Shown: one piece after another, positions 22,427-31,124 of the stretch | Layout: every line of letters begins with the position of its first letter | How positions within the stretch are numbered: the first letter of the stretch is position 1 | Assembly: GCA_022616435.1 (NCBI GenBank) | Contig: JAKEET010000038.1 | Span: 1 to 41,580, forward strand | Length of the DNA: 41,580 nucleotides | Direction: 5' to 3' | Origin: Gemmataceae bacterium | GTDB taxonomy: Bacteria; Planctomycetota; Planctomycetia; Gemmatales; Gemmataceae | Made by a program: the position numbers and the translations under genes | The notes under the pieces: generated by a model | Told to the model about the DNA's origin: nothing | The model's input: the letters and a program-made list of their open reading frames with translations, nothing else | The model's database searches: none

Positions 22427-24166
22427 TCACTCCACGCTCCGGAACCGTTCGCGCTGGAACTTGCCGTACGCCATCAGCCACAGGCTGCCCGCCAGGAGCG
22501 TGTAGATCAACGATCCCGCCAGGCAGCCTTTGACCGCCGCCGTCTCGAAGTGCGGCTGCTGGAACTCATGGCTCGTGAAGCCGAACCACCAGATCGACGC
22601 CGGCGGATTGAGGCCGCACGACAGGAAGTATCCCGCCCAGTCGTTCCGGTCGATGCCGATGATGCCGCCGTACAGCGCGGTGGCCACGATCACAAACAGC
22701 AGCGACAATCCGAGCCGCAGGTACGCCGCCAGCACCGTGCGGCACACGACCGAGTAGTAGAGGCCGAGCGTGGTCCAGAAGAACGCCTGGATCAGGAAGC
22801 TGCCCAGAAGGAAGATGCCCGCCGCCACGTGCGTGGCCGTGGTGATCACGCCGAAGATCACGACCGCGACGAAGTAGGCCGCGAAGATCCAGCCGTGCAA
22901 GGCGCTGCCGAGCCACTTGTAGCCGAGGATGGCGCCGCGCTCGACCGGGATGGTCAGCAGCTCGTCGAGGGTCTTGTGCTGGCGTTCGCGGACGATGCTG
23001 CCGGCGGCGCGGAACGCGCTCCAGAACACAAAGAACATGGCGCACGCGGCGGCGTAAAACCGGTACCAGTAACCGAGAGTGTCGAGCTCCCGGTCGGGCC
23101 CGAGCCGCAGCGACGCCATGCCAATCGGCGCAAACAGGAAGATCGTGCTCAGCAGCCAAAAAAGCAAATACGAATGCGGCCGGGGACCGAAGAAGTATTC
23201 CTTCCACAACAGCGGCGGGTCGGACACGGGCGGCACGTCGAAGTCGCGCACCCTGCGGATGGCTTGCTCGGGGGCGTTTTGCCGGCGGCGCGGCTGCCGC
23301 AGCGGCGGCTCCAGCCAGCGCGGCGGCAGCTCGGACGGCCGCCGCAGGAACACGTGGGCCATGACGATGCTGACCGACGCCAGCAGCAGGTGCAGGCAGG
23401 CCAGCACCATGAAGAACACGAGCGAGGCCGCGTGGAATTGGAGGAACCCGAACGGCGACACGCCGCCCCGCAGCCCGATGAGGCTGAAGAACAGCAAGAA
23501 CGGCAGCATCACGCCGTAGATGGTCATGACGGCATGCAGCGTCCGCTTCATCAGGACCGAGACGAGCAGGCTGAAGCAGCCGACCGAGAACAGGTTGAGG
23601 AAGGTGTTGGCGAAGTTGAGCACCAGGGTCGCCATGTCGATGCCGCCCCAGAGCTGGGCCAGGCTGAGGATCGGCAGCCCCGCCAGCAGCACGCCGGCGA
23701 GGTGGGCCATCCGCGCGAACAGCTTGCCGAACAGGATCTCGTGATTGCGCAGGGGCGACATGAACAACAGCTCCAGCGACCGCCGCTCTTTCTCCTCCGT
23801 GATGCAGCTCCCCAGGTAGATCGGCGTCAGCAGGAACACGGCCAGGTTCTGCACGAACAGGATCGAGAACACGAAGCGCTCGGCGAAGCCGGCGAGCTCG
23901 TTGATCGACATCGCCTGATTGGCGCCGAAGAAGAGATCGTAGAACGACAGCCAGCGAAACCGGCCCATGTACAGGAGCAACAGCGCGATCAGCATGCCGA
24001 AGGTGTACAGCATCCGCAGGTCGCGGACCCGCTTGCTGCGAGCCAGGCGGATGATGTCGAAGAAGAAGTGCGGCCCCAGCAGCTTCCACTCGCGCGGCGG
24101 CTTCGTGGGGCGCGGCCGCGGCGGCAGCGTTTCGACCGGTGTCGCGATGACGGCGGAATCGGTCAT
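22427..24166 (-). CDS. ABC-2 type transporter permease (no ATPase alongside)
   Basis: A 579-aa polytopic protein with roughly twelve helices, built as two halves. Each half carries a coupling-type segment: ITEEKERRSLELLFMSPLRNHEILFGKLFARM in the first, IVRERQHKTLDELLTIPVERGAILGYKWLGSALHG in the second, so it resembles two ABC-2 permease units fused. A proline/arginine-rich soluble loop separates them (RRPSELPPRWLEPPLRQPRRRQ). The start at 24166 (MTDSAVIATPVETLPPRP) gives a cytoplasmic proline-rich leader. The neighbours (toxin module and sulfatase) suggest no substrate, and no ATPase gene is nearby. Confidence 0.8.
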   Translation of the reverse strand: MTDSAVIATPVETLPPRPRPTKPPREWKLLGPHFFFDIIRLARSKRVRDLRMLYTFGMLIALLLLYMGRFRWLSFYDLFFGANQAMSINELAGFAERFVFSILFVQNLAVFLLTPIYLGSCITEEKERRSLELLFMSPLRNHEILFGKLFARMAHLAGVLLAGLPILSLAQLWGGIDMATLVLNFANTFLNLFSVGCFSLLVSVLMKRTLHAVMTIYGVMLPFLLFFSLIGLRGGVSPFGFLQFHAASLVFFMVLACLHLLLASVSIVMAHVFLRRPSELPPRWLEPPLRQPRRRQNAPEQAIRRVRDFDVPPVSDPPLLWKEYFFGPRPHSYLLFWLLSTIFLFAPIGMASLRLGPDRELDTLGYWYRFYAAACAMFFVFWSAFRAAGSIVRERQHKTLDELLTIPVERGAILGYKWLGSALHGWIFAAYFVAVVIFGVITTATHVAAGIFLLGSFLIQAFFWTTLGLYYSVVCRTVLAAYLRLGLSLLFVIVATALYGGIIGIDRNDWAGYFLSCGLNPPASIWWFGFTSHEFQQPHFETAAVKGCLAGSLIYTLLAGSLWLMAYGKFQRERFRSVE

Positions 24167-24193
24167 GCCATCGAGTATACCAACGCGCCCGGA

Positions 24194-25708
24194 TCATGGG
24201 GATGATTTTTCCACATCCCGCGGCTGGACCAGGAAGTCGAGCAGCGCGTGCGGATCATCCGTGCGCGGGATCAGCTCCGGCTGCCGGGCGGTCGTCCGCA
24301 GGTGATCGACGAGTCGAGTCGTCAGCTCGGCGACGACCGCTCGATGTTCCGGCCGCGTCGCCAGGTTCGTCATCTGCTCCGGATCGTTCTTCATGTCGAA
24401 CAGCTTGATCGTGCGACCCGGCAACGGCTTGCCGGTCGCGTAGCCGTCCTTGCGCTCGCGCTTGCCGGAGCCGTACATGAAGGCCCAGCGGTCGGTGCGC
24501 ACCATCGCCTCTTCGTTCTCGGAATACTCGACGAAGACGTGCTCACGATGAGTCGCCGCTTTGCCGGTCAGGACCGGAACCAGGCTCTTGGCCTGCACGG
24601 TCTTGGGAATCGGCTGCCCGGCGGCTTCGAGAACGGTCGGCACGATGTCGAACAGGCTGACCAGCGCGGCGCTCGACTTCCCCGCCGGCACGCGTCCCGG
24701 CCACCGGCACAACAGCGGCGCCCGCACCGCCTCTTCCCACAGGCTGTGCTTTTCGAACCGGCCGTGATGACCCAGGCAATAACCGTGATCGCCCAGGTAG
24801 ATCACGATGGTGTTTTCGGCGAGGCCGAGCTTGTCGAGGGCGTCGAGCACCCGGCCGATGTTGCGATCGAGGAATTCGACCGATGTGAAATAGGCGGCGG
24901 TGATCCCTTGCTTCTCGCGGTCGGTCAGGTCGCGGAAGATGGCGGGGGCGAAGTCGCCGTCGTCGGGGCCCACTTTCGGGATTGCGAACTTGGCAGGATT
25001 CTGTCGATCCCGGAACTCGACCGGGAAATGGAACGGCGAGTGCGGCTCGGTGAAGCTGACGATCAGGAAGAACGGCTCGTCCTTGTTCTGGTTCAGGTAC
25101 TGCACCGCCTGCTGGGCGAACCAGGTCCCCGGCATGTCGTCATCGACGAGATCCCGCGGCAGCGTCTTGCTGTTGAGCCAGGTCCGGGCGTGGTCCTTGA
25201 ACGGCCGCCACGGCGGCTGGACGTCGATGCCGGCGGGCAGGGGAGTCTTGCCTTTCCTGGCGAGCCATTTGGCGTGGTCGGGGTTGTCGAGCCGCAGGTC
25301 GAAGCCGTGCTTCGACTGGCTGTTGAAGTGCATCTTGCCGATGGCGGCCGTCCGGTAGCCGCCGCGTTTCAACATTTCGGCAAGCGTGTCCGCCGACTCC
25401 GGAAGGGCCGTTCGCAACTGCGTGACGCCGAGGCTGCGCGGATAGCGCCCGGTGAGGAACGATTGCCGCGACGGCGTACACAGGGGGCATGTGCAATAGG
25501 CCCGGTCGAACCGCATCCCCTGCCCCGCCAGTCGATCCAGGTTCGGCGTCCGCGCCTGCTTGCTGCCGTAGGCGCCCAGGGCATAGGCGGCGTGATCGTC
25601 GCCCATCACGATCAGGACATTGAGCTTCTTCTGGGGAGCGTCGGCGCGACTACTCGCGGAACCGAGCAAACCAACGAGCATGGGCAGCAGGAAGCGACGC
25701 ATAATCAT
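24194..25708 (-). CDS. Secreted sulfatase (formylglycine type)
   Basis: A 504-aa sulfatase, exported by a signal peptide (MIMRRFLLPMLVGLLGSASSRAD). The metal-binding D37-D38 lie in VLIVMGDDHAAY, and the formylglycine motif C77-T-P-S-R81 in CPLCTPSRQSFLTGRYP. Further family signatures are GYRTAAIGKMHF, PFFLIVSFTEPHSPFHFP and YLGDHGYCLGHHGRFEKHSLWEEAVRAPLL. The protein is of normal length and looks complete. A GTG or other upstream start at 25720 is possible; the ATG at 25708 gives the cleaner signal peptide. Planctomycetes use such enzymes to desulfate polysaccharides; the sugar specificity cannot be read here. The quinone reductase gene upstream ends 45 nt away. Confidence 0.93.
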   Translation of the reverse strand: MIMRRFLLPMLVGLLGSASSRADAPQKKLNVLIVMGDDHAAYALGAYGSKQARTPNLDRLAGQGMRFDRAYCTCPLCTPSRQSFLTGRYPRSLGVTQLRTALPESADTLAEMLKRGGYRTAAIGKMHFNSQSKHGFDLRLDNPDHAKWLARKGKTPLPAGIDVQPPWRPFKDHARTWLNSKTLPRDLVDDDMPGTWFAQQAVQYLNQNKDEPFFLIVSFTEPHSPFHFPVEFRDRQNPAKFAIPKVGPDDGDFAPAIFRDLTDREKQGITAAYFTSVEFLDRNIGRVLDALDKLGLAENTIVIYLGDHGYCLGHHGRFEKHSLWEEAVRAPLLCRWPGRVPAGKSSAALVSLFDIVPTVLEAAGQPIPKTVQAKSLVPVLTGKAATHREHVFVEYSENEEAMVRTDRWAFMYGSGKRERKDGYATGKPLPGRTIKLFDMKNDPEQMTNLATRPEHRAVVAELTTRLVDHLRTTARQPELIPRTDDPHALLDFLVQPRDVEKSSP

Positions 25709-25753
25709 GGCACTCACCAAGGGTGGGGCGAACGGCGCGGCGTTTGCTTCATC

Positions 25754-26749
25754 TCACGGCACGATCACGACCTTGCCGGTCAGCGTCCCGGCCTTCTTGA
25801 GCGTGTTGTCTTCGAGGAATTGATGGGCGGCCGCGGTCTCGTCGAGCCGGAACGTCTTGCCGATGTGGACGCGCAGCTTTTTCTCGCTGAGCCAGCGGTT
25901 GATGTCGTCGGCGCAGGCCCGCTGTTCGTCCGGCGGTGCGTTGAACATCGCGAAGCCGTGGAGCGACAGGTCCTTGACGTAGAACGGCCCGACCGGAAAC
26001 GTCGGCTGGGCCTGCCTGCCGGCCATGACGATCATGCGGCCGCGCCGCGCCATCACGTCCACCATCTTGACAAAGTCGGGCTCGCGCTGGGTTTCGTACC
26101 AGACGTTGAGCCCGGCGCTCTTGGTGAAATCCTTGATGCCGGCGACGACGTCGTCGGTCGTGTAGTTCAGCGCGCGCTCGACGCCCCAGCTCAGCACGAG
26201 ATTGGCCTTTGCCGGAGTGCCGACCGTGGTGATCGGCCTGGCCCCGACCGCCAGCGCCATCTGCACGACCATCGAGCCGACGCCGCCGGTGCCGCCGTTG
26301 ACGAATACGGTTTCGCCCGGCTTGAGATGGGCGCAGCGGAACAGGCCCAGGTGGGCGGTGATGCCGACCAGCGCGACCGCGGCCGCCTCCGGGTCCGCGA
26401 CGCCGGCCGGCGTCGGGTAGAACCACGTCTCCGACGCGCACACGTACTCCGCGCACGTCCCCTGCCGGCCGAGCAGTCCCTGGTTCGAACCCCACACGCG
26501 GTCGCCGGGCTTGAAACGCTTGACGCTCGGGCCGACGGCGGTCACCGTGCCGGCCACGTCGGTCCCGGTGATGAACGGCCTGGGCAACTGCATGGCGACG
26601 GCCCCGGCGCGGATGTAGGTGTCGATCGGGTTGAGCGCCGCCGCTCCAACCTTGATGAGGATCTCGTCCCCGGCCGGCGTCGGCTGCGGCAGGTCGCCGA
26701 CGCGCAACACCTCGGGTCCTCCGGTCGTCTCCAGGTAGGCGGCTTTCAT
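25754..26749 (-). CDS. NADPH:quinone reductase-like medium-chain dehydrogenase
   Basis: A 331-aa zinc-independent member of the MDR superfamily. The N-terminal GroES-like domain includes LPQPTPAGDEILIKVGAAALNPIDTYIRAG and GTDVAGTVTAVG, followed by KPGDRVWGS; the nucleotide-binding domain has the glycine-rich NGGTGGVGSMVVQMA. The cysteines and histidines of the zinc-dependent enzymes are absent. The C-terminal region (GTLTGKVVIVP) is the typical end of quinone oxidoreductases. The actual substrate could be a quinone or a small carbonyl compound. It is divergent from the phosphoesterase-domain gene across 118 nt that contain a perfect hairpin. Confidence 0.88.
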   Translation of the reverse strand: MKAAYLETTGGPEVLRVGDLPQPTPAGDEILIKVGAAALNPIDTYIRAGAVAMQLPRPFITGTDVAGTVTAVGPSVKRFKPGDRVWGSNQGLLGRQGTCAEYVCASETWFYPTPAGVADPEAAAVALVGITAHLGLFRCAHLKPGETVFVNGGTGGVGSMVVQMALAVGARPITTVGTPAKANLVLSWGVERALNYTTDDVVAGIKDFTKSAGLNVWYETQREPDFVKMVDVMARRGRMIVMAGRQAQPTFPVGPFYVKDLSLHGFAMFNAPPDEQRACADDINRWLSEKKLRVHIGKTFRLDETAAAHQFLEDNTLKKAGTLTGKVVIVP

Positions 26750-26782
26750 GGGTGCGTCTCCGTCGTGGTGTGGCCCGTCGCA

Positions 26783-26819
26783 TTTCGCTCCGCGAAAGGG
26801 CTGCTTTCGCGGAGCGAAA
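26783..26819. repeat. Perfect 16-bp hairpin TTTCGCTCCGCGAAAG in a divergent promoter region
   Basis: Left arm 26783-26798 and right arm 26804-26819 are exact complements around a 5-nt loop; each arm is itself almost palindromic (TTTCGC...GCGAAA). It lies between two divergent gene starts, not behind a stop, which sets it apart from most repeats here. An A/T-rich patch (about 26831-26847, with TAAAAT) follows and may hold the promoter of the plus-strand gene. Confidence 0.8.
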
Positions 26820-26867
26820 GCCGACCATGCTGTTTTTTATGTAAAATGCCGGCGAGGTGCTCCTCCG

Positions 26868-27215
26868 ATGCCGCGATTCGTCATCCTCGAACATGATCAT
26901 CCGGCGCTGCACTGGGACTTCATGCTCGAGCAGGACGGCGTGCTGAAGACGTGGCGGTTGCCGGCGCCGCCGGCGGCGTCGCCTGCCAGGGCGGAGTCGA
27001 TCGGCGATCACCGGCTGGCGTATCTGGATTACGAAGGCCCCGTCAGCCGCAACCGCGGCACGGTGAAACGCTGGGACGCGGGGACGTACGAAACGCTCGA
27101 CCACACGGGCCCAACCTGGACCGTGCGCTTGCATGGCCATCGCTGGCGAGGGACCGCGACTCTGACACGAGTGGATGGCGAGGACTGGCGCTGCCGGTTC
27201 GAATCAACTCCATGA
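26868..27215 (+). CDS. Stand-alone DNA ligase D-type 3'-phosphoesterase domain protein
   Basis: A 115-aa protein that consists only of the 3'-phosphoesterase (PE) domain known from LigD, which trims 3'-phosphate and ribonucleotide ends during end joining. The active-site signature is near the start: H9-D10-H11 and H15-W-D17 in RFVILEHDHPALHWDFMLEQDGVLKTWRLP; in LigD the next residue is usually Arg (DFRLE) but here it is Met (DFMLE), so activity is uncertain. The central HRLAYLDYEGPVSRNRGTVKRWDAGTYE is the standard domain core. Start 26868 begins the homology; the purine-rich upstream (GGCGAGG) is weak. No ligD or ku gene is in the window. Confidence 0.78.
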   Translation: MPRFVILEHDHPALHWDFMLEQDGVLKTWRLPAPPAASPARAESIGDHRLAYLDYEGPVSRNRGTVKRWDAGTYETLDHTGPTWTVRLHGHRWRGTATLTRVDGEDWRCRFESTP

Positions 27216-27234
27216 TGAGCGTTGGGGTGGGGAG

Positions 27235-27326
27235 CGTGGGTGGCATGCGTGTTGGGTGGCATGCGCGGGATTCAGGTCCTCGTCGTTGGATGCGGCCCGC
27301 CCCGTTTCTGCGAAACGGGGCTAAAC
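27235..27326. repeat. Repeat fragments behind ubiX: GTGGGTGGCATGC remnants and a GTTTAGCCCCG hairpin
   Basis: The gap after the phosphoesterase gene carries two copies of (G)TGGGTGGCATGC (27235-27263), ends of the element seen at 17963-18138. An exact stem, CCCCGTTT/AAACGGGG (27300-27320) followed by CTAAAC, matches the right half of the element at 34940-34969. Read on the minus strand, the hairpin starts 12 nt after the ubiX stop. Confidence 0.75.
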
Positions 27327-27338
27327 GACATGCCGGCA

Positions 27339-27962
27339 TCAGGGTTCGGCGTTGCCCCAGCGCTTCAACAGCTGATGCTCGACCCCCAGCTGATCGCAGA
27401 TCCGGCCCACCACGAAGTTCACCATGTCGTCGAGCGATTGCGGGTTCGTGTAGAACGCGGGCATGGCCGGCAAGATCGTGGCGCCGGCTTCGGCGCAGAT
27501 GGCCAGGTTCCGCAGCTGGACGAGGTGCAACGGCGTCTCGCGCGGGACCAGCACCAGCTTGCGGCGCTCCTTCAGATGAACGTCGGCCGCCCGATGGATC
27601 AGGTTCTGCGACAGCCCATGGGCAATGGCGCCGACCGTCCCCATGCTGCACGGGCAGATCACCATGCCGGCCGTCAGAAACGAGCCGCTGGCGATCCCGG
27701 CGCGAAAGTCGCGATAGTCGTGGTAGTGCACCTGGGCGGCACGCGGCGCCGCCTTGTCGCCCAGGTCGCCCAGCAGGTCGGCAAGCTGAAACCGGTCGAG
27801 CCGTACGTGCCGGTCCGTCTCCTGCAGGATCACTTCCGCTCCGGCCGGGCTGATGGAGAGGTGCACCGCGCGGCCGGCGTCGAGCAGCGTCTCCAGCAGG
27901 CGGATTCCGTAAGGAACGCCGCTGGCGCCGGTCATTGCCAGAACCAGGTCGGTGGCGGACAT
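27339..27962 (-). CDS. ubiX: Flavin prenyltransferase UbiX
   Basis: A 207-aa flavoprotein that prenylates FMN to the cofactor of UbiD-type decarboxylases. It shows MTGASGVPYG (10-19) at the FMN site, the CSMGTVGAIAHG loop (105-116), and RRKLVLVPRETPLHLVQLRN, all diagnostic. Length and order are normal. The start ATG at 27962 gives the standard N-terminus. No ubiD gene is in view, so its decarboxylase partner must lie elsewhere. The dedA gene is upstream on the same strand across 90 nt that are mostly an inverted repeat, so cotranscription is doubtful. Confidence 0.93.
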   Translation of the reverse strand: MSATDLVLAMTGASGVPYGIRLLETLLDAGRAVHLSISPAGAEVILQETDRHVRLDRFQLADLLGDLGDKAAPRAAQVHYHDYRDFRAGIASGSFLTAGMVICPCSMGTVGAIAHGLSQNLIHRAADVHLKERRKLVLVPRETPLHLVQLRNLAICAEAGATILPAMPAFYTNPQSLDDMVNFVVGRICDQLGVEHQLLKRWGNAEP

Positions 27963-27969
27963 GGCATCG

Positions 27970-28056
27970 GTGAAAAAATGGGGACAGGCACCGGCCTCGT
28001 CTCCAGAATCGCAGGGCTTTTCGAGGGATGGCCGGTGCCAGTCCCCATTGTTTCAC
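27970..28056. repeat. 27-bp inverted repeat, AATGGGGACAGGCACCGGCC family, spanning the dedA stop
   Basis: Arms 27970-27996 and 28030-28056 pair with two mismatches around a 33-nt loop. The dedA stop codon (28053-28055) lies inside the right arm. The arms would fold into a long stem in the 3' end of the dedA mRNA. Confidence 0.85.
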
Positions 28057-28796
28057 ACCGCGTTGCCGCGGTCGGTCGTGATCGGCTGTTGTTCGTTCGT
28101 CGGGCTCGTGTGCAGCAACTTGCCGGTCACGCTGTCGATCGTTTGAGTCACCGGATCGACGAGGGCGGGAACTTCGGCGGGGTTGCCGGTCACGACGGGC
28201 TTTCGCAGGAAGCGGTACGTGAAATATCCCGCCACGCCCAGGATCACCACGAGGATGATGATGTTCTTGACGATGCCGATCGGGCCGTCGGCGATCATCC
28301 GCACCATCGTTCCCGTGAAGAAGTAACCCATGGCGAACAGGAAACCGACGCCGGGAATCGCATAGACGCCGTCGGCCAGCAGGAATTGCGACAGCGGCAA
28401 GCGGACGATGCCGGCGGCGAGGAAGATCGGCGCCCGGATGCCGGGGGTCAGCCGCGCGAACAGCAGGATCTTGACGCCGTACTTGTGGAAGTTCTCGGTG
28501 ATGCTGCTCAGCTTTTCCGGGGCCAGCACGTGCTTCTTCACGAACGGCCGCTCGACGAGCTTGGCGCCCCAGAAGCGGCCGATGCCGTACAGGAAGCTGT
28601 CGCCGATGACGACGCCGACGATGCAGACCGGCAGCATGATCCACCAGTGGATGACGCCGCCGCCGGCGGCAAACCCGCCGGACAGCGCTCCGCCCACCAC
28701 GATCGGCAGCTCCTCGGGCAACGGAAAGCCCATGCCCGTCAGCAAGATGCCGATGAACACGCCGAGATAACCCCAGCTTTCGAGGAAGGCAAGCAC
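28053..28796 (-). CDS. DedA family membrane protein
   Basis: A 247-aa polytopic protein of the DedA/VTT family, which transports or flips lipids such as undecaprenyl phosphate or phosphatidylethanolamine. Typical are GMGFPLPEELPIVVGGALSGG, GDSFLYGIGRFWG, and the FHKYGVKILLFARLTPGIRAPIFLAAGIVRLPLSQFLLADG segment with conserved Arg and Gly residues. A last helix (about residues 178-196) precedes a soluble tail (LLHTSPTNEQQPITTDRGNAV). The start is GTG at 28796, chosen because the domain begins there; the Shine-Dalgarno is weak (AGGTG). Its TGA is inside an inverted repeat. Confidence 0.9.
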   Translation of the reverse strand: MLAFLESWGYLGVFIGILLTGMGFPLPEELPIVVGGALSGGFAAGGGVIHWWIMLPVCIVGVVIGDSFLYGIGRFWGAKLVERPFVKKHVLAPEKLSSITENFHKYGVKILLFARLTPGIRAPIFLAAGIVRLPLSQFLLADGVYAIPGVGFLFAMGYFFTGTMVRMIADGPIGIVKNIIILVVILGVAGYFTYRFLRKPVVTGNPAEVPALVDPVTQTIDSVTGKLLHTSPTNEQQPITTDRGNAV

Positions 28797-29100
28797 GCGA
28801 ACACCTGATTGTGCGGGCAGCCGGTCACGCGGTCGGGCATTTCAGACGTTCAATGATACAACGATTCCCGGCCTCCACGAAGTATCGGCCGTTTTTTTTT
28901 CCGGTCGGGCCGAATTCTGCCTATTATGACTGACGGGCGCGTCGGCGCAAAGGGTTAGTCTATGACGCGCCGCTTCCTTTCACGAAATCGGCCGCAAAAT
29001 CCGCACCAACGCCTTTTGCCGGACCGGAAAGCCCGTTATAATCGGGCATAGCCCGTCCTTCCCGTTCATCACGCTTCTCAGGAAAGTTTGGAACCGCACG
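28797..29100. other. 304-nt divergent region between dedA and rho
   Basis: No gene is seen. The region holds a T9 run (28892-28900), a TATTAT at 28922-28927 that might be a second -10 box, and the rho promoter candidate at 29016-29042. The long leader is consistent with attenuation control, known for rho in other bacteria, but nothing here proves it. Confidence 0.4.
29016..29042 (+). promoter_or_regulatory. Candidate rho promoter with consensus -10 in a small hairpin
   Basis: TTGCCG (29016-29021) and an exact TATAAT (29037-29042), spacer 15 nt (short; TTTGCC one base upstream gives 16). The -10 is enclosed by the dyad GCCCG-TTATAAT-CGGGC (29031-29047). The distance to the rho ATG is 58 nt. 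Confidence 0.45.
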
Positions 29101-30222
29101 ATGGCTCAGGATGGTTCGTTGCACGAAGGCGTGCTGGAGTTGCACGCCAAAGGTTACGGCTTCTTGCGTTCCACCAAGAAGAATTATCTGCCGCAGCCCA
29201 GCGACCCCTTCGTTCCCGGTCCGCTGCTGCAAAAGCATCGTCTGCGCGAAGGGCATCTGGTGGCCGGCCCCCTGGAGCGCAACCGCCAGGGCCAGGGGAT
29301 GCGCCTGGCCGCGGTCACCCGGCTCGAAGGCCAGGCGCCGGACAAGATCGCGCGCCGCAACTTCGACGAGCTCACCCCCGTCGATCCGCACGAGGTGCTC
29401 CGGCTGGAGACCGGAGCGGAGCCGCTGACCACCCGCGTCATGGACTTGCTCGCCCCGATCGGCAAGGGGCAGCGCGGCCTGATCGTGGCGCCGCCGCGCA
29501 CCGGCAAGACGATCCTGTTGCAGCACATCGCCCAGGCCGTCGCCCAGAATCACCCGGAGATGCACCTCATCATGCTGCTCGTGGACGAGCGCCCCGAAGA
29601 GGTGACGGAGATGCGCCGCACCGTCAAGGGCGACGTCATCGCCAGCAGCTCCGACCGCGACAGCACCGCCCACATCCGCATGGCCGAGCTTGTCCTGGAG
29701 CGCTCGCGCCGCCTCGTCGAGCAGGGCCGACCGGTCTTTCTCCTGATCGACAGCCTGACGCGCCTGGCACGCGCCTACAACAAGAACGTCCCCGGCGGCG
29801 GCCGCACCATGTCCGGCGGCGTCGATGTCCGCGCCCTCGAAGTGCCCAAGCGGCTCTTCGGCACCGCCCGCGTGTTCGACGAGGGCGGCTCGCTCACCGT
29901 CATGGGCACCGCGCTCATCGAGACCGGCTCGCGCATGGACGATGTGATCTTCCAGGAATTCAAGGGCACCGGCAACATGGAGCTGGTGCTCGACCGCAAG
30001 CTCGCCGACCGCCGCATCTTCCCGGCGATGGACATGCTGCAATCGGGGACTCGAAAGGAAGAGCTGCTGCTGCCGCCGGAAACGTACAAGCAAGTCACCC
30101 TGCTGCGCCGCAGCCTCGCCAGCCTCAATCCCGTCACCGCCATGGAATCGCTCGTCCAGAAGCTGGCCCTGTACCCGTCGAACGCCGCGTTCCTGGCCAA
30201 AATCAGCGCGTTCGTAAAATAA
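29101..30222 (+). CDS. rho: Transcription termination factor Rho
   Basis: A 373-aa hexameric RNA helicase that ends transcription. The primary RNA-binding OB region begins HEGVLELHAKGYGFLRS; the ATPase core has Walker A APPRTGKT (130-137), DERPEEVTEM, Walker B VFLLIDSLTRLARAYN, the Q-loop region SGGVDVRALEVPKRLFGTAR and the closing LVQKLALYPSNAAFL. It is shorter than E. coli Rho (419 aa) because the N-terminal helical Rho_N domain is essentially missing: the OB fold starts at residue 8. Start 29101 is supported by GGAA 7 nt upstream. ndk begins 4 nt after the stop. A working Rho fits the scarcity of T-run terminators here. Confidence 0.95.
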   Translation: MAQDGSLHEGVLELHAKGYGFLRSTKKNYLPQPSDPFVPGPLLQKHRLREGHLVAGPLERNRQGQGMRLAAVTRLEGQAPDKIARRNFDELTPVDPHEVLRLETGAEPLTTRVMDLLAPIGKGQRGLIVAPPRTGKTILLQHIAQAVAQNHPEMHLIMLLVDERPEEVTEMRRTVKGDVIASSSDRDSTAHIRMAELVLERSRRLVEQGRPVFLLIDSLTRLARAYNKNVPGGGRTMSGGVDVRALEVPKRLFGTARVFDEGGSLTVMGTALIETGSRMDDVIFQEFKGTGNMELVLDRKLADRRIFPAMDMLQSGTRKEELLLPPETYKQVTLLRRSLASLNPVTAMESLVQKLALYPSNAAFLAKISAFVK

Positions 30223-30226
30223 CCTC

Positions 30227-30673
30227 ATGCAACAAACCTTGATCCTCATCAAGCCCGACGGCGTGCAACGGCGGCTGGTCGGCGACATCATCCAGCGCTT
30301 CGAACGGAAAGGGCTGCGGCTCGCCGGTCTGAAGCTGGTGCAGGCAAGCCAGGACCTGGCCCAGAAGCACTACGCCGTCCACCAGGGCAAGCCGTTCTAC
30401 GATTCGCTCTTGAAGTTCATCACCAGCGGTCCGACGGTGGCCATGGTCTGGGAAGGCCGCGAAGCCGTCGCCGTGGCCCGCACGCTCATGGGCGTGACCG
30501 ACGGCACGAAGGCCCCGCCCGCCACGATCCGCGGCGATTTCGCGCTGAGCGTGCAGAACAACCTGGTCCACGGCAGCGACAGCCCGGAAAACGCCGCCCT
30601 GGAAATCAAGCTCTGGTTCCGCCCCGACGAATTGGTCAACTACACCGCCACCGACGCCCCCTGGATCGGCTAG
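30227..30673 (+). CDS. ndk: Nucleoside diphosphate kinase
   Basis: A 148-aa kinase that equilibrates NTP and dNTP pools. It begins [30 protein letters not shown], and has the phospho-accepting H115 in [16 protein letters not shown], the standard C-terminal motif. Lysine K9 in IKPDG is present. Length is as usual. It starts 4 nt after rho, so both are very likely on one transcript, and yjbQ follows after 22 nt. Confidence 0.95.
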   Translation: MQQTLILIKPDGVQRRLVGDIIQRFERKGLRLAGLKLVQASQDLAQKHYAVHQGKPFYDSLLKFITSGPTVAMVWEGREAVAVARTLMGVTDGTKAPPATIRGDFALSVQNNLVHGSDSPENAALEIKLWFRPDELVNYTATDAPWIG

Positions 30674-30695
30674 ATCTCGTGCTGCTGAATCCCCA

Positions 30696-31118
<423 letters not shown>

Positions 31119-31124
31119 TCATAC

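Noticed and set aside
27185..27200. TPsiC-like GGTTCGAATC suggesting a tRNA
   Set aside because: It lies in the phosphoesterase coding sequence; no acceptor stem or anticodon arm can be formed around it.
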